Source: an uncultured Clostridium sp.
Lineage (GTDB): Bacteria; Bacillota; Clostridia; TANB77; CAG-508
Length of the DNA stretch: 32,241 bases
NCBI GenBank assembly: GCA_947302485.1
Contig: CAMYVO010000011.1
Location: forward strand, 1-32,241
Reading direction: 5' to 3'
In this document: one piece after another, positions 7,209 to 16,403 of the stretch
Layout: the number at the start of each line of letters is the position of its first letter
Position numbering within the stretch: position 1 is the stretch's first letter
Position numbers and translations under genes: made by a program
The notes under the pieces: model-generated
Database searches by the model: none
What the model was told of the DNA's origin: nothing
The model's input: the letters and a program-made list of their open reading frames with translations, nothing else

Positions 7209-8933
7209 TTATTTAACTTGTTCTAAAATTGCTTCTTCTAATTGTTTTAATTCTTCTTCTGCCCTTTCTAAGCTACTTGCCTTTACACCCATATAGAATT
7301 TAACTTTTGGTTCTGTTCCAGATGGTCTCACACAGCACCATGCATCATTTTCAAGTTCATAATATATTACATTTGATTTTGGAAGTCCTGTAGTAGTAGT
7401 TTCTCTAGTCTCCAAATTTGTTATAATATCATTTTCATAATCTCTAAAACTAATCACTTTAAAATTACCAATTTTATCTAATGGGTTTTGTCTTAAATTG
7501 TTTAGCATATTTTTAATCTGGATACTTCCTTCTGCTCCTTTAAGTGTTATAGATGAAATTCCTTCTTTATAATATCCATATTTTTCATAAATATTAATCA
7601 TCTGATCCCATAGTGTTAGTCCTTGTTTTTTATAATAAGCTGCAGCTTCACATAGCATCATAACAGCTACTATTCCATCTTTATCTCTTGCGTGTGTTCC
7701 AATTAAACATCCATAGCTCTCTTCAAATCCAAACTCATATGTATATTGTTTTGTTTTTTCAAATTCATCCATTTTTTCACCAATATACTTAAAACCAGTT
7801 AATACTTCCATTAACTTCATTCCATATTCTTTACTTATAGCCTTTGCTAAATTTGAAGATACAATTGTTGTTATTATTGCTCCATTATTAGATAAGATTC
7901 CTTTGTCTCTTTTTTGAGATAGTAAATATTCTGCAATTAATAAACCACTCATGTTCCCAGTAAATCTCATGTATTCTCCTGTTTTAGAATCTTTTGCGTA
8001 TACTCCTAACCTATCTGCATCAGGATCATTTGCAAGTACTAAATCAGCATCTTTTTGTTTAGCAAGATTTATTGCTAGTTCAAATGCCTTAGGATCTTCT
8101 GGATTAGGGTAATCTACTGTAGGAAATTCTCCATCAGGTTTTTCTTGTTCTGGCACAATATATACATTTTCAAAGCCAATTTCTGATAATATTCTTTGAA
8201 CTGGTATATTTCCTGTTCCATGTAATGGAGTATATACAATTTTCATATTTTTTTGTTCTTGTTTAATTACCTCAGAATTAAGGACTAAAGATTTTAGATT
8301 ATCAAAATACTTGTCGTCAATTTCTTTTGAAATAACATGATAAAAGTCTTTTGAAATTGCTTCTTCTTTATCCATTATTTTTATTTTAGAATAATCTTCA
8401 ATACTATTTACTTCTTCAATTATTCCTTTATCTACTGGTGGAATTATTTGCCCCCCACTTTTCCAATATACTTTGTAGCCGTTATATTCTGGTGGATTAT
8501 GGCTTGCTGTAATTATTATGCCTGCAATACACCCAAGTTCTCTTACTGCATAAGACAACATTGGAGTTGGTCTTAATGAATCAAACACATATGTCTTTAT
8601 TCCGTTTGCATTTAAACATAAACATGCAAGTTCACTAAATTCTTTTGACATTCTTCTAGAGTCATATGCAATAGCCACACCTTCATCTTGTCCACCATTT
8701 TTTATAATATAATTTGCTAGACCTTGTGTTGCTTTTCCTACAGTATATCTATTCATTCTATTAGTACCTGCTCCAATTACTCCTCGAAGACCCGCTGTTC
8801 CAAACTCTAAAGATTTATAAAATCTATCTTTAATCTCCTTTTCATTTTCTTTTATAGATACAAGTTCTTTTTTTGTATCTTCATCAAATACAGAATCTGT
8901 ACACCATTTTTCATATTCTTGTAAATAATCCAT
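7209..8933 (-). CDS. phosphoglucomutase / phosphomannomutase
   Basis: Alpha-D-phosphohexomutase interconverting hexose 6- and 1-phosphates. The 574 residues fit the long PgcA-type of Firmicutes. Catalytic phosphoserine S144 lies in TASHNPPEYNG, the metal loop is DPDADR (303-308), the sugar loop contains GFEESYG, and the C-terminal phosphate site is RPSGTEPKVKFY. AGGAGG precedes the ATG at 8933. It lies 31 bases after the UDP-sugar pyrophosphorylase gene on the same strand. The two would make hexose 1-phosphate and activate it to a UDP-sugar for envelope polymers. Whether glucose or another hexose is preferred cannot be read from the sequence. Confidence 0.95.
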   Translation of the reverse strand: MDYLQEYEKWCTDSVFDEDTKKELVSIKENEKEIKDRFYKSLEFGTAGLRGVIGAGTNRMNRYTVGKATQGLANYIIKNGGQDEGVAIAYDSRRMSKEFSELACLCLNANGIKTYVFDSLRPTPMLSYAVRELGCIAGIIITASHNPPEYNGYKVYWKSGGQIIPPVDKGIIEEVNSIEDYSKIKIMDKEEAISKDFYHVISKEIDDKYFDNLKSLVLNSEVIKQEQKNMKIVYTPLHGTGNIPVQRILSEIGFENVYIVPEQEKPDGEFPTVDYPNPEDPKAFELAINLAKQKDADLVLANDPDADRLGVYAKDSKTGEYMRFTGNMSGLLIAEYLLSQKRDKGILSNNGAIITTIVSSNLAKAISKEYGMKLMEVLTGFKYIGEKMDEFEKTKQYTYEFGFEESYGCLIGTHARDKDGIVAVMMLCEAAAYYKKQGLTLWDQMINIYEKYGYYKEGISSITLKGAEGSIQIKNMLNNLRQNPLDKIGNFKVISFRDYENDIITNLETRETTTTGLPKSNVIYYELENDAWCCVRPSGTEPKVKFYMGVKASSLERAEEELKQLEEAILEQVK

Positions 8934-8964
8934 TACATTTCCCTCCTACAATTATCTTATGTAT

Positions 8965-10212
8965 TTATCCTCTTTTATTTTTAATGTGATTTAGATAAAG
9001 CTGTCTTGCAGTTTCTGGGCTGTCTGTACCAGAAGCATTTTTAAGTGGAGCAAATTCATCTTCTCTTTTTACTCTTAAAATAGCCATTTCGTCTAGTCTT
9101 TCAAATGCATCAAATATAAATGCTTCAAATTTATATGCATTTGGCTTAGTTGGTTGTATTAATTCTCCTTCTAAATTAATATGTTTTGCTTTCTTAAATG
9201 CAGAATGATATTTTAATTTGTTATGTCCTATATCTTCTAGAGCTTCTCTATTGAATAAATTACAAAGTATATGTGATTCTCCATATAGTAATTCTCCATC
9301 TTCATTTACAGCTTCTGCCATTTCATTTGTTATCTCTGTATATTCAACTACATATGGTTTGTTATTTTTTTTGCAAAATACTCCTACTCTTTCATAAGGA
9401 TTAGCTTTAACAACTGATTTTCCTGTAGCCTTTACATTATTATTTAGCGCAAGTCCTGTTGCTACTGCATCTACTAGTCCTGCAAGTACATTATCTACTC
9501 CGGAAATAAATACCCATTCTATACCTCTGGATTTCATATCTTCTAGGATATAATTCTTACTCATAGCTTCAAACACTCCGCCATGACCATCTGCAGCTTC
9601 CTTTATTAATCCATTTTCATCTAATAATATTTTTCCGTCTGTATCTATCATAGGAAGCTCGCCTTGTTTAAAGAAAATTACATCATTTTTATTTAAACCA
9701 AAATATTTATTTGTTTCGAAAAATTCTACGGTTGCGTCATTGTTTTCTCTACTAGTCATTATATACCATGGAATCTCTGCATTATATTTTTGCTTTGCTT
9801 CTTTAATAGTATCAGATAGTGCTTCAAAAAGCGATTTTTTAATTCCACCACCAATTTCGAATGTACCTTTAGGAGCTTTATAACCAAGTCTTGTTCCTTG
9901 TCCTCCAGCCATAGTAACTACAGCATATTTTCCATTTTTTATAATTTCTGCACCTATTTTTTCATATACAGCTAATTCTTCCAAAGTTAATTTTGATTTA
10001 TCTACATACGGAATTGGCTCTATTTTTCCATCTCCAAAACTAATTTCTTTTTTTGTATCTTCATATAAACTTAAAATTTGTTCAAAATCAATTGTTAAAA
10101 TTTGATTAAGTAATTTTTGTTTGTTTTCTTCTGACAATTGTCCATAACAGTTTAATAAATGTTCTTGATTATATTCTTTTAGAATTTGTTTTGCTTTCTC
10201 TATTCTTTCCAT
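8965..10212 (-). CDS. UDPGP-type UTP-sugar-1-phosphate uridylyltransferase
   Basis: Makes a UDP-sugar from UTP and a sugar 1-phosphate. The nucleotide loop MAGGQGTRLG (residues 101-110) with KAPKG just after, the motif EAADGHGGVF, and the sugar-binding ISGVDNVL are those of the eukaryotic-like UDPGP family (UDP-N-acetylhexosamine or UDP-glucose pyrophosphorylases). It is not the bacterial GalU family. The 415 residues are close to the usual size. I chose the ATG at 10212 because AAAGGAAA lies before it; the longer start at 10230 is inside the leader. It is first in an operon with phosphohexomutase and has a near-consensus promoter upstream. UDP-GlcNAc or UDP-glucose are both possible products. 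Confidence 0.92.
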   Translation of the reverse strand: MERIEKAKQILKEYNQEHLLNCYGQLSEENKQKLLNQILTIDFEQILSLYEDTKKEISFGDGKIEPIPYVDKSKLTLEELAVYEKIGAEIIKNGKYAVVTMAGGQGTRLGYKAPKGTFEIGGGIKKSLFEALSDTIKEAKQKYNAEIPWYIMTSRENNDATVEFFETNKYFGLNKNDVIFFKQGELPMIDTDGKILLDENGLIKEAADGHGGVFEAMSKNYILEDMKSRGIEWVFISGVDNVLAGLVDAVATGLALNNNVKATGKSVVKANPYERVGVFCKKNNKPYVVEYTEITNEMAEAVNEDGELLYGESHILCNLFNREALEDIGHNKLKYHSAFKKAKHINLEGELIQPTKPNAYKFEAFIFDAFERLDEMAILRVKREDEFAPLKNASGTDSPETARQLYLNHIKNKRG

Positions 10213-10268
10213 TGTATCATTTCCTTTCAATTTCTTATAATATTATTTATATTATTCAGAACATCTTT

Positions 10269-10297
10269 ATAATATACTATTTTATTTCTTTAGTCAA
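10269..10297 (-). promoter_or_regulatory. promoter of the UDP-sugar operon
   Basis: Minus-strand TTGACT (10292-10297), 17-base spacer, TATTAT (10269-10274), about 55 bases before the start codon. Confidence 0.7.
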
Positions 10298-10321
10298 ATA
10301 AATCAATTAAATTAAAACAAA

Positions 10322-10350
10322 GAAAAATCCTATGGTATTTCCATAAGATT
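10322..10350 (-). terminator. terminator of the 10360 gene
   Basis: On the minus strand AATCTTATGG and CCATAGGATT pair with one mismatch around a 5-base loop, followed by TTTTT, ten bases past the stop codon. Confidence 0.75.
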
Positions 10351-10359
10351 CTTTCTTTG

Positions 10360-10917
10360 TTATACAACAAATTTATTTTCTACTATTTCTTCATTTTCAC
10401 TTAAATTGCATTGAAAAACTTTCTTTATTTCATGTATTCCTGAAGTATTAAGTACATATTCATATTTTGGTATAATATTATCTACACTCTTTAAATTTTC
10501 TATATTATAACAATAAATTAAGTTTAATTTTATATTATCTCTTAAAATATTTTGTAATTTTTCTTGTATAATTTGTTCAAGTTTTTTATCTAATAAGTCA
10601 TTACTCTGCTTTTTTATAATAAATATATTTTCTTTGTTTCTTTGCAATTTTTCATCGAAAAATTTTTCTAAATCCTTTTCTTTTATATCTAAACCGTTCC
10701 ATCCTATTTTCTTTATATTATTTTTTAATTTTTTATCTATATTTATATTGTCTAATAGTTTATCAATATATTGATTTATTTCTTTATCTAATAGTGTAAC
10801 TATATTTGCTTGTCTTTTATTCATTTTTATAACATATGGTAATATCATTGCTACAAAATGACAGTCTCCTGCATAAAAACTACATATTTTCTTTATATAT
10901 CCCCTTTGATAATTCAC
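10360..10917 (-). CDS. protein of unknown function
   Basis: 185 residues, not recognised. The N-terminal part (MNYQRGYIKKICSFYAGDCH, then FVAMILPYVIKMNKRQANIV) is mildly hydrophobic. The middle (about residues 45-135) is a lysine- and asparagine-rich helical region, probably coiled. The GTG start at 10917 is preceded by GAGGTG at eight bases, so it looks genuine. It is monocistronic: a terminator lies ten bases past the stop, and the divergent spoIIR gene lies upstream. There is no signal peptide and no enzyme motif. Confidence 0.7.
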   Translation of the reverse strand: MNYQRGYIKKICSFYAGDCHFVAMILPYVIKMNKRQANIVTLLDKEINQYIDKLLDNINIDKKLKNNIKKIGWNGLDIKEKDLEKFFDEKLQRNKENIFIIKKQSNDLLDKKLEQIIQEKLQNILRDNIKLNLIYCYNIENLKSVDNIIPKYEYVLNTSGIHEIKKVFQCNLSENEEIVENKFVV

Positions 10918-11180
10918 CTGTATTCACCTCATAAATTTCATTTTTATTTACTGGTAAATTTTACCATTTATTTCCAGTGTTGTCAATTAAAAATAATATG
11001 AATCGTACGTCTTTATTCGACACTCAAATTATTAATTACGTAGTATTTTTGAATTTTTCGTCACACTTATTTCACTTTTTTACCTTTTGTGTATAAAATT
11101 AAAAATTTAGTAAATACTTTTTTATATAAGCAGAAATTTCTCTTAAATATTTTTATTACATAAATTTTTTGGAGGTTAAA

Positions 11181-11834
11181 ATGTGTTGTTTATTAAGAAA
11201 AAATAAAATAAAATATATAATTACTATATCTTCACTACTTTTAGTTTATACAAGCATATGTGCTTTTTCTTATGCAAATATCGTTTCTAATAACATTTCA
11301 GAAAGTATATTTCGTCTTCATGTTATTGCAAATAGCGATTCAAAAGAAGATCAAGCATTAAAATATCTTGTACGTGATAGACTAATAGAATATATGAATG
11401 AATTATCAACAAATATTGCAAATAAAAAAGAAGCAATTAAAATAGTTTCTGAACATAAAAGCGAATTTTATGAAATCGCTATAAACACTATAAGAGAAAA
11501 TGGTTATAATTATCCTGTAAATATAAATATTGGCAATTTCTCATTTCCAACTAAAAATTATGGTGATATTTCTCTTCCAGCTGGAAATTATGATGCATTA
11601 AGAGTTGAAATTGGAAATGCAGAAGGTCAAAATTGGTGGTGTGTAATGTTTCCTCCATTATGTTTTATAGATGTAACTTCAGGAATTGTGCCTGATGATT
11701 CTAAACAATTAATAAAAGATAACTTATCTAGCGAAGAATATAGTATAATTTCTGAAAGTAATAATAAAATGAAATTTAAATTTAAAATACTTGAATTTTT
11801 TGAACATTCAGAAATTTCTACAGCTAAAAATTAA
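11181..11834 (+). CDS. spoIIR: stage II sporulation protein R
   Basis: SpoIIR is the forespore-secreted signal that triggers processing of pro-sigma-E in the mother cell. The 217-residue protein has an N-terminal membrane/signal segment (about residues 12-32). The family body follows: SIFRLHVIANSDSKEDQALK, then LKYLVRDRLIEYMN, LPAGNYDALRVEIG and GQNWWCVMFPPLCF. The ATG at 11181 follows GGAGG; an upstream TTG at 11169 is before the ribosome site and is rejected. Expression should be forespore-specific (sigma-F), but I could not find a convincing sigma-F promoter in the 260 bases upstream. Its presence argues for an endospore former. Confidence 0.95.
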   Translation: MCCLLRKNKIKYIITISSLLLVYTSICAFSYANIVSNNISESIFRLHVIANSDSKEDQALKYLVRDRLIEYMNELSTNIANKKEAIKIVSEHKSEFYEIAINTIRENGYNYPVNINIGNFSFPTKNYGDISLPAGNYDALRVEIGNAEGQNWWCVMFPPLCFIDVTSGIVPDDSKQLIKDNLSSEEYSIISESNNKMKFKFKILEFFEHSEISTAKN

Positions 11835-11882
11835 TGTATATAAAATAAGTTATTTTAATCCATATAAGTTTTAAAAAAAGTG

Positions 11883-11911
11883 TTGTAAAAAGTAATTTTT
11901 TATGTTATATT
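11883..11911 (+). promoter_or_regulatory. promoter of murA
   Basis: TTGTAA (11883-11888), 17-base spacer, TATATT (11906-11911). Transcription would start near 11918, at the first base of the hairpin below. Confidence 0.7.
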
Positions 11912-11917
11912 TTATTA

Positions 11918-11946
11918 AAATTAGAGTGTAATAAGCACTCTAATTT
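11918..11946 (+). promoter_or_regulatory. hairpin at the 5' end of the murA transcript / spoIIR terminator
   Basis: Perfect 11-base arms (AAATTAGAGTG and complement) around a 7-base loop, followed by a weak T-rich tail (TTTTGTT). It can end spoIIR read-through. It also begins at the inferred murA start, so it could protect or attenuate the murA messenger. Confidence 0.7.
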
Positions 11947-11977
11947 TGTTAATATAAAAATTTATGGGGGAATTAAT

Positions 11978-13240
11978 TTGGAAAAATTAGTTATTACAGG
12001 AAAAACCGCTTTAAAAGGGGAAGTAACTATAAGCGGTGCCAAAAACGCTGCTGTTGCAATCTTGCCAGCTACCCTGTTAGTTAATGGAATCTGTACAATA
12101 GAAAACTTACCAGATATTAGTGATGTAAAGATTTCTTGTAAAATTTTAGAAAAATTAGGAGCAAAGATTAATTTTATAGATAAACATACAATTACTGTAG
12201 ATAGTAGAAATATTACAAGTACAAATGCTCCTTTAGATATGACTAGTAAATTTAGGGCATCTTATTACCTTCTTGGTGCACTTTTAGGAAGGTTTAAAAA
12301 GGCTCAAGTTGGAATGCCAGGTGGTTGTAAATTAGGTGCTAGACCAATTGACCAACACATTAAAGCATTTGAAGCTTTAGGAGCAACTGTTGATACTTCT
12401 CAAGGTAAAATTACAGCAAGCGCAAAAAAACTAGTAGGAAACTCTATTTATTTAGATATTGTTTCAGTTGGTGCAACAATAAATGCAATGCTTGCAAGTG
12501 TTTTAGCAGATGGTACTACAATTATAGATAATGTTGCAAAAGAGCCTCATATTGTTGACGTAGCAAACTTTTTAAATACTATGGGTGCTGATATACGTGG
12601 AGCTGGTACTGATGTTATAAAAATAAATGGAGTAAAATCATTACATGGAGATACTTCATATTCTGTTGTTCCAGATCAAATAGAAGCAGGTACTTTTATG
12701 CTTGCAGCTGTAGCATCTCGTGGAGATATTATAATAAAAAACTGTATTACAAAACACTTGGAACCATTATCTGCAAAAATTATTGAAATGGGTGCACATG
12801 TAGAAGATTTATATGGTGATACAATAAGAATATGGTGTAATAAAAGGCCAAATAAGGTTAACATTAAAACATTACCTTATCCTGGTTTTCCAACTGATCT
12901 GCAACCACAAACTGGTGTTGTATTATCAATGGCAGAGGGAACTAGTATTATAAATGAAAGTATCTGGGAATCAAGATTTCAATATACTGATGAATTAAAT
13001 AAAATGGGTGCTAAAATTACGGCTCAAGGAAAATCTGCATTTTTTGAAGGTGTTAAAAAATTAGTTGGTGCTCCTGTATTTGCAACTGATTTAAGAGCAG
13101 GTGCTGCTTTAATTATTGCAGGTATTGTTGCAGAAGGTGAAACGGAAATTTATAATTTAGAACATATTGATCGTGGTTATGAAAATATAGAAGAAAAATT
13201 CAGAAAACTTGGTGCAAAAATAGAAAGAGTTGTAGAATAA
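11978..13240 (+). CDS. murA: UDP-N-acetylglucosamine 1-carboxyvinyltransferase MurA
   Basis: First committed step of peptidoglycan synthesis: transfer of enolpyruvate from PEP to UDP-GlcNAc in the cytoplasm. 420 residues, full length. It has the N-terminal [14 protein letters not shown] with K22 and N23, and the active-site cysteine C117 in [13 protein letters not shown]. Because this is cysteine and not aspartate, fosfomycin sensitivity is expected. The C-terminal part has FPTDLQPQ and the usual [11 protein letters not shown]. The start is TTG at 11978 with GGGGG eight bases upstream. It leads a plus-strand run with the metallo-hydrolase and rlmH genes. Confidence 0.97.
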   Translation: MEKLVITGKTALKGEVTISGAKNAAVAILPATLLVNGICTIENLPDISDVKISCKILEKLGAKINFIDKHTITVDSRNITSTNAPLDMTSKFRASYYLLGALLGRFKKAQVGMPGGCKLGARPIDQHIKAFEALGATVDTSQGKITASAKKLVGNSIYLDIVSVGATINAMLASVLADGTTIIDNVAKEPHIVDVANFLNTMGADIRGAGTDVIKINGVKSLHGDTSYSVVPDQIEAGTFMLAAVASRGDIIIKNCITKHLEPLSAKIIEMGAHVEDLYGDTIRIWCNKRPNKVNIKTLPYPGFPTDLQPQTGVVLSMAEGTSIINESIWESRFQYTDELNKMGAKITAQGKSAFFEGVKKLVGAPVFATDLRAGAALIIAGIVAEGETEIYNLEHIDRGYENIEEKFRKLGAKIERVVE

Positions 13241-13257
13241 AACAAAGGATAGTTAAT

Positions 13258-14049
13258 ATGTTAAAATTTTGTAGTTTATATAGTGGAAGTACTGGAAATA
13301 GTTTATATATAGAAAATGAGAATACCAAAATCTTAGTAGATGCAGGAGTAAGTGCAAAAAAAATTATAAATGCACTTACTTCTCTTAGTGTTAATATTGA
13401 AGATATTGATGCAATAATTGTTACACATGAGCACAGCGATCATATAAAAGGCCTTAGCACAATTTCTAACAAATTTAACATTCCTGTTTTTGCAAATAAA
13501 AAAACTTGGGATACTATGCTTAAAGAACGTGATAAAATTTCTACTGAAAATCAATTTCATTTCAATAATAATGAAAACTTTGAAATTAAGGATTTAAAGA
13601 TACATCCTTTCGATATCCCTCACGATGCTGCAAATCCTTGTGGATTTAATATATATAGTGAAAATTCAAAACTTAGTATTGCAACTGATTTAGGTCACAT
13701 GACTAACAATATAATAAATAATTTAGAAGGCAGTTCTTTTATTATGCTTGAGTCAAATTATGAGCCAGAGGTCCTTAAATGCTGCTCATATCCTTACTAT
13801 TTAAAAAACAGAATTGCTGGTCCAAACGGACATCTATCCAATAATTTAGCAGGACAGACCATAGCACACTTAATGAAATCTGGCTTAAAAGAAGTAATAT
13901 TAGGACATTTAAGCAAAGAAAGTAATTTCCCTGAACTTGCTTATACATCTGTACTTTCTGAGTTACAAAAAAATAATTACTCAAATGATCAAATTAAAAT
14001 TGCAGTAGCAAGTAGAACAGAGCCAGGAAATTTTGTAGAGGTATGTTAA
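13258..14049 (+). CDS. MBL-fold metallo-hydrolase, WalJ/YycJ type
   Basis: 263-residue beta-lactamase-fold hydrolase. The metal motif HEHSDH is at 57-62, with IPHDAANPCGF, ATDLGHM and LGHLSKESN giving further ligands. The start MLKFCSLYSGSTGNSLYIE is typical of YycJ/WalJ, a probable 5'-exonuclease-like enzyme linked in Bacillus to the WalKR envelope regulon and to coordination of division with replication. AAAGGA precedes the ATG, 17 bases after murA, and only one base separates it from rlmH. No walK or walR is seen here. The function is known only from the family. Confidence 0.93.
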   Translation: MLKFCSLYSGSTGNSLYIENENTKILVDAGVSAKKIINALTSLSVNIEDIDAIIVTHEHSDHIKGLSTISNKFNIPVFANKKTWDTMLKERDKISTENQFHFNNNENFEIKDLKIHPFDIPHDAANPCGFNIYSENSKLSIATDLGHMTNNIINNLEGSSFIMLESNYEPEVLKCCSYPYYLKNRIAGPNGHLSNNLAGQTIAHLMKSGLKEVILGHLSKESNFPELAYTSVLSELQKNNYSNDQIKIAVASRTEPGNFVEVC

Positions 14050-14050
14050 T

Positions 14051-14533
14051 ATGTTATCTATTAATATAATTTGTGTTGGAAAATTAAAAGAAAATTATCT
14101 TAAAGAAGCAATAAACGAATATTCAAAAAGGCTATCTAGATTTTGTAATTTAAATATTACTGAAATTGCAGACGAAAAACTTCCAGAAAAAATTAATACA
14201 TCAATTATTAATGAAATTAAGCAGAAAGAATCTAGGAAGATATTAGATGTTTTAAAAAAGGATTCTTATAAAATATGTCTTGATTTAAAAGGAAAAGAAT
14301 TTACTTCTGAAAATTTTTCAAAAAAAATTCAAGATATATCTTTAAATCAATCTAGTTCCATAACATTTATTATCGGTGGAACACTTGGACTGTCAAATGA
14401 ATTAATACAAGCATGCAATGATAGTATTTGTTTTTCTAAAATGACATTTCCTCATCAATTAATTAGAGTATTTTTACTTGAACAGATTTTTAGAGCATTT
14501 AAAATTTCTAATAATGAGACATATCATTGGTAA
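14051..14533 (+). CDS. rlmH: 23S rRNA (pseudouridine1915-N3)-methyltransferase RlmH
   Basis: SPOUT-family methyltransferase modifying pseudouridine 1915 in helix 69 of 23S rRNA. 160 residues, the usual size. Visible are the start LSINIICVGKLKENYLKEAI, the knot region with FIIGGTLGLSNELI that binds S-adenosylmethionine, FPHQLIRVFLLEQIFRAFKI, and the C-terminal YHW in place of the more usual YHK/YHH. It begins one base after the preceding stop, with GAGGT inside the end of that gene, so it is coupled. A strong terminator follows. Confidence 0.96.
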   Translation: MLSINIICVGKLKENYLKEAINEYSKRLSRFCNLNITEIADEKLPEKINTSIINEIKQKESRKILDVLKKDSYKICLDLKGKEFTSENFSKKIQDISLNQSSSITFIIGGTLGLSNELIQACNDSICFSKMTFPHQLIRVFLLEQIFRAFKISNNETYHW

Positions 14534-14563
14534 AATGATAAATCTCTATATATTATTTATATA

Positions 14564-14601
14564 AATCATAATATTGGTAATACTAATATTATGATTTTTT
14601 T
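14564..14601 (+). terminator. terminator of the murA-rlmH run
   Basis: Perfect 12-base arms (AATCATAATATT and complement) around a 9-base loop, followed by T6. Confidence 0.9.
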
Positions 14602-14607
14602 AATTTA

Positions 14608-14645
14608 GGGGGACGACAAAGGTACTGCCCCTTCTGGTCCCTCTC
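14608..14645. repeat. GC-rich REP-like palindromic element
   Basis: A G/C-rich imperfect palindrome (GGGGGACGAC...GTCCCTC, with an inner GGTACTGCCCC) stands out from the AT-rich background. It sits just before the ribosome site of the next gene, so it would be in that gene's leader. It resembles the REP-like palindromes scattered in many Firmicute genomes, usually mobilised by IS200-like transposases. The family assignment is inference. Confidence 0.55.
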
Positions 14646-14661
14646 TTAATGGAGGCATTTT

Positions 14662-16158
14662 ATGATTTCTTATTGGATTGAATCAGTTCCTAATTTACTT
14701 TTAAAAAACAATTCGTTAGATAAAGATTTAAACTGTGATGTTTGTATTATAGGTGGTGGTATTACAGGTATAACTTGTGCTTATTATTTAAGTAAACATG
14801 GATTTAATGTTATAATTTTAGAAAAAGATTTACTTGCCAAAAAAGCATCCGGAAATACAACTGCTAAAATCACATCTCAACATGGCCTTTTTTACGAATA
14901 TCTTAATAATTCATTTTCTAAAAAATTTGCAAAAGACTATTTAACTGCAAATGAAATAGCAATGAATAATATTGAAAATATCATTAAATCCGAAAACATA
15001 GAATGTGATTTTGAAAGACAAAGCTCCTATATATATACTAATTCTGAATCTGATATAGATAAAATAAAGAATGAAACAGCTATATTAAATTCTTTGGGAT
15101 TTCCTGCAGAATATACAACTAGTATTCCTCTTCCTGTTTCGGATATAGCAGGTGCTATTAAATTTCCAAATCAAGCACAGTTTCATCCTAGAAAATATTT
15201 AGCAGGTATTTGTAATTCTATTTTAAATAACAAAGTTAAAATTTTTGAAAACACAAAAGTTTATGATGTAAAGAAAGAAAAAGATTATTATCTTACATTC
15301 ACTAAAAACAACAAAATTAAATCAAAATATGTTATCTTAGCTTCTCATTATCCTATCATTAATGTACCAGGTTTTTACTTTTTAAAAATGTATCAGGAAA
15401 CTTCTTATTTAATCGGTTTAGAAACTAAACAAGAACTATTTGAAGGAATGTATCTTAGTAGTAATTCTCCTTCTGTTTCGTTTCGAACTGCTAAATTTGG
15501 TAATAAGAAGTTACTTATTGTTGGAGGTTCTAGTCATAAAGTTGGAGCAAAGACTGATTTATCAAATAGTTATAAATTTTTAGAAGAACAAGCAAAAGTT
15601 TTGTATCCGGATGCAAAACTTATATATAAGTGGAACACACAGGATTGTATTTCACTCGATAAAATTCCATATATTGGTAGGTTTTCTAATTTATTGCCCA
15701 ATATGTATGTTACTACAGGATTTAAAAAATGGGGAATGACCTCTTCTAATGTTGCTGCAAATATTATTACAGATAAAATTTTAGGTAAAGAAAATCCTTA
15801 TGAATATGTATTTTCTTCTACACGTTTCCATCCTATTAAAAATAATAAAGAACTTGGTAATATGGTTAAAGAAGTAACTTATTCACTAGCGATCAATAAG
15901 CTAAAAATTCCTAAAGATACTTTAAATAATATTGCTAAAGATGATGGTAAAATTATAGAAGTAGATGGTAAAAAAGTAGGGGTTTATCGTGACTGTAATG
16001 ATAAAATTCACACTATAGAGCCTATTTGTTCTCATCTTGGTTGTGAGCTTTCATGGAATAACTTAGATAAAACTTGGGATTGTCCTTGTCACGGTTCTAG
16101 ATTTGATTATAATGGTCATTCTTTATATGACCCAAGCATAAAAGATTTAAAAAAGTAA
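14662..16158 (+). CDS. FAD-dependent oxidoreductase with C-terminal Rieske [2Fe-2S] domain
   Basis: 498 residues in two domains, like Bacillus YhfW. Residues about 24-400 are a DAO-type flavoprotein: CDVCIIGGGITGITCAYYL gives the dinucleotide loop (GGGITG 31-36), E54 binds the ribose, and the far end has TTGFKKWGMTSS. Residues about 410-498 are a Rieske domain: C456 and H458 in CSHLGC, C474 and H477 in CPCHGS, with C461 and C476 placed for the stabilising disulfide. GGAGG precedes the ATG. Electron transfer between a 2Fe-2S centre and FAD for an amine or amino-acid-like substrate is inferred; the substrate is unknown. It is monocistronic with a terminator overlapping its stop. Confidence 0.93.
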   Translation: MISYWIESVPNLLLKNNSLDKDLNCDVCIIGGGITGITCAYYLSKHGFNVIILEKDLLAKKASGNTTAKITSQHGLFYEYLNNSFSKKFAKDYLTANEIAMNNIENIIKSENIECDFERQSSYIYTNSESDIDKIKNETAILNSLGFPAEYTTSIPLPVSDIAGAIKFPNQAQFHPRKYLAGICNSILNNKVKIFENTKVYDVKKEKDYYLTFTKNNKIKSKYVILASHYPIINVPGFYFLKMYQETSYLIGLETKQELFEGMYLSSNSPSVSFRTAKFGNKKLLIVGGSSHKVGAKTDLSNSYKFLEEQAKVLYPDAKLIYKWNTQDCISLDKIPYIGRFSNLLPNMYVTTGFKKWGMTSSNVAANIITDKILGKENPYEYVFSSTRFHPIKNNKELGNMVKEVTYSLAINKLKIPKDTLNNIAKDDGKIIEVDGKKVGVYRDCNDKIHTIEPICSHLGCELSWNNLDKTWDCPCHGSRFDYNGHSLYDPSIKDLKK

Positions 16159-16186
16159 GATTACTAAAAAGCAATCTAACTTTTTT
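16151..16186 (+). terminator. terminator overlapping the FAD-Rieske stop codon
   Basis: AAAAGTAAGATT and AATCTAACTTTT pair with one mismatch around ten bases, and T6 follows. The stop codon lies in the left arm. Confidence 0.8.
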
Positions 16187-16256
16187 GGTGCCAACGACGT
16201 AGACATTTACAACTCGCCTTGGCTCTCATTGACGATTGATATTAAAATCAATCAAG
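16184..16256. repeat. dispersed repeat, right block, copy B
   Basis: Matches 4112-4173 over its length, best in the right half: TTGGCTCTC, ACGATTGATA and AAAATCAATCAA with a few gaps. It lies directly after the terminator, with no left block here. Confidence 0.6.
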
Positions 16257-16338
16257 CTATATATAGATTACCAAATTATTAAATAAAAATCAAGTGATTT
16301 TTGCTAAAAAAGAATTGCGAAATTTTGTTCTTTTTATA

Positions 16339-16367
16339 TTAATTTATTGTAAAATGTATGCTATACT
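16339..16367 (+). promoter_or_regulatory. promoter of the small membrane peptide gene
   Basis: Extended -10 TGCTATACT (TATACT at 16362-16367) with a weak -35 TTAATT at 16339-16344, 17-base spacer. The transcript would start near 16374, leaving a leader of about 70 bases. Confidence 0.65.
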
Positions 16368-16403
16368 AACTGACATAGGAAATGATGATAAGCAGATGTG
16401 GTT

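Noticed and set aside
11085-11130. Sigma-F promoter for spoIIR (a GTATA-like -35)
   Set aside because: No GG-containing -10 element at the required distance; the match is not better than chance in this AT-rich stretch.
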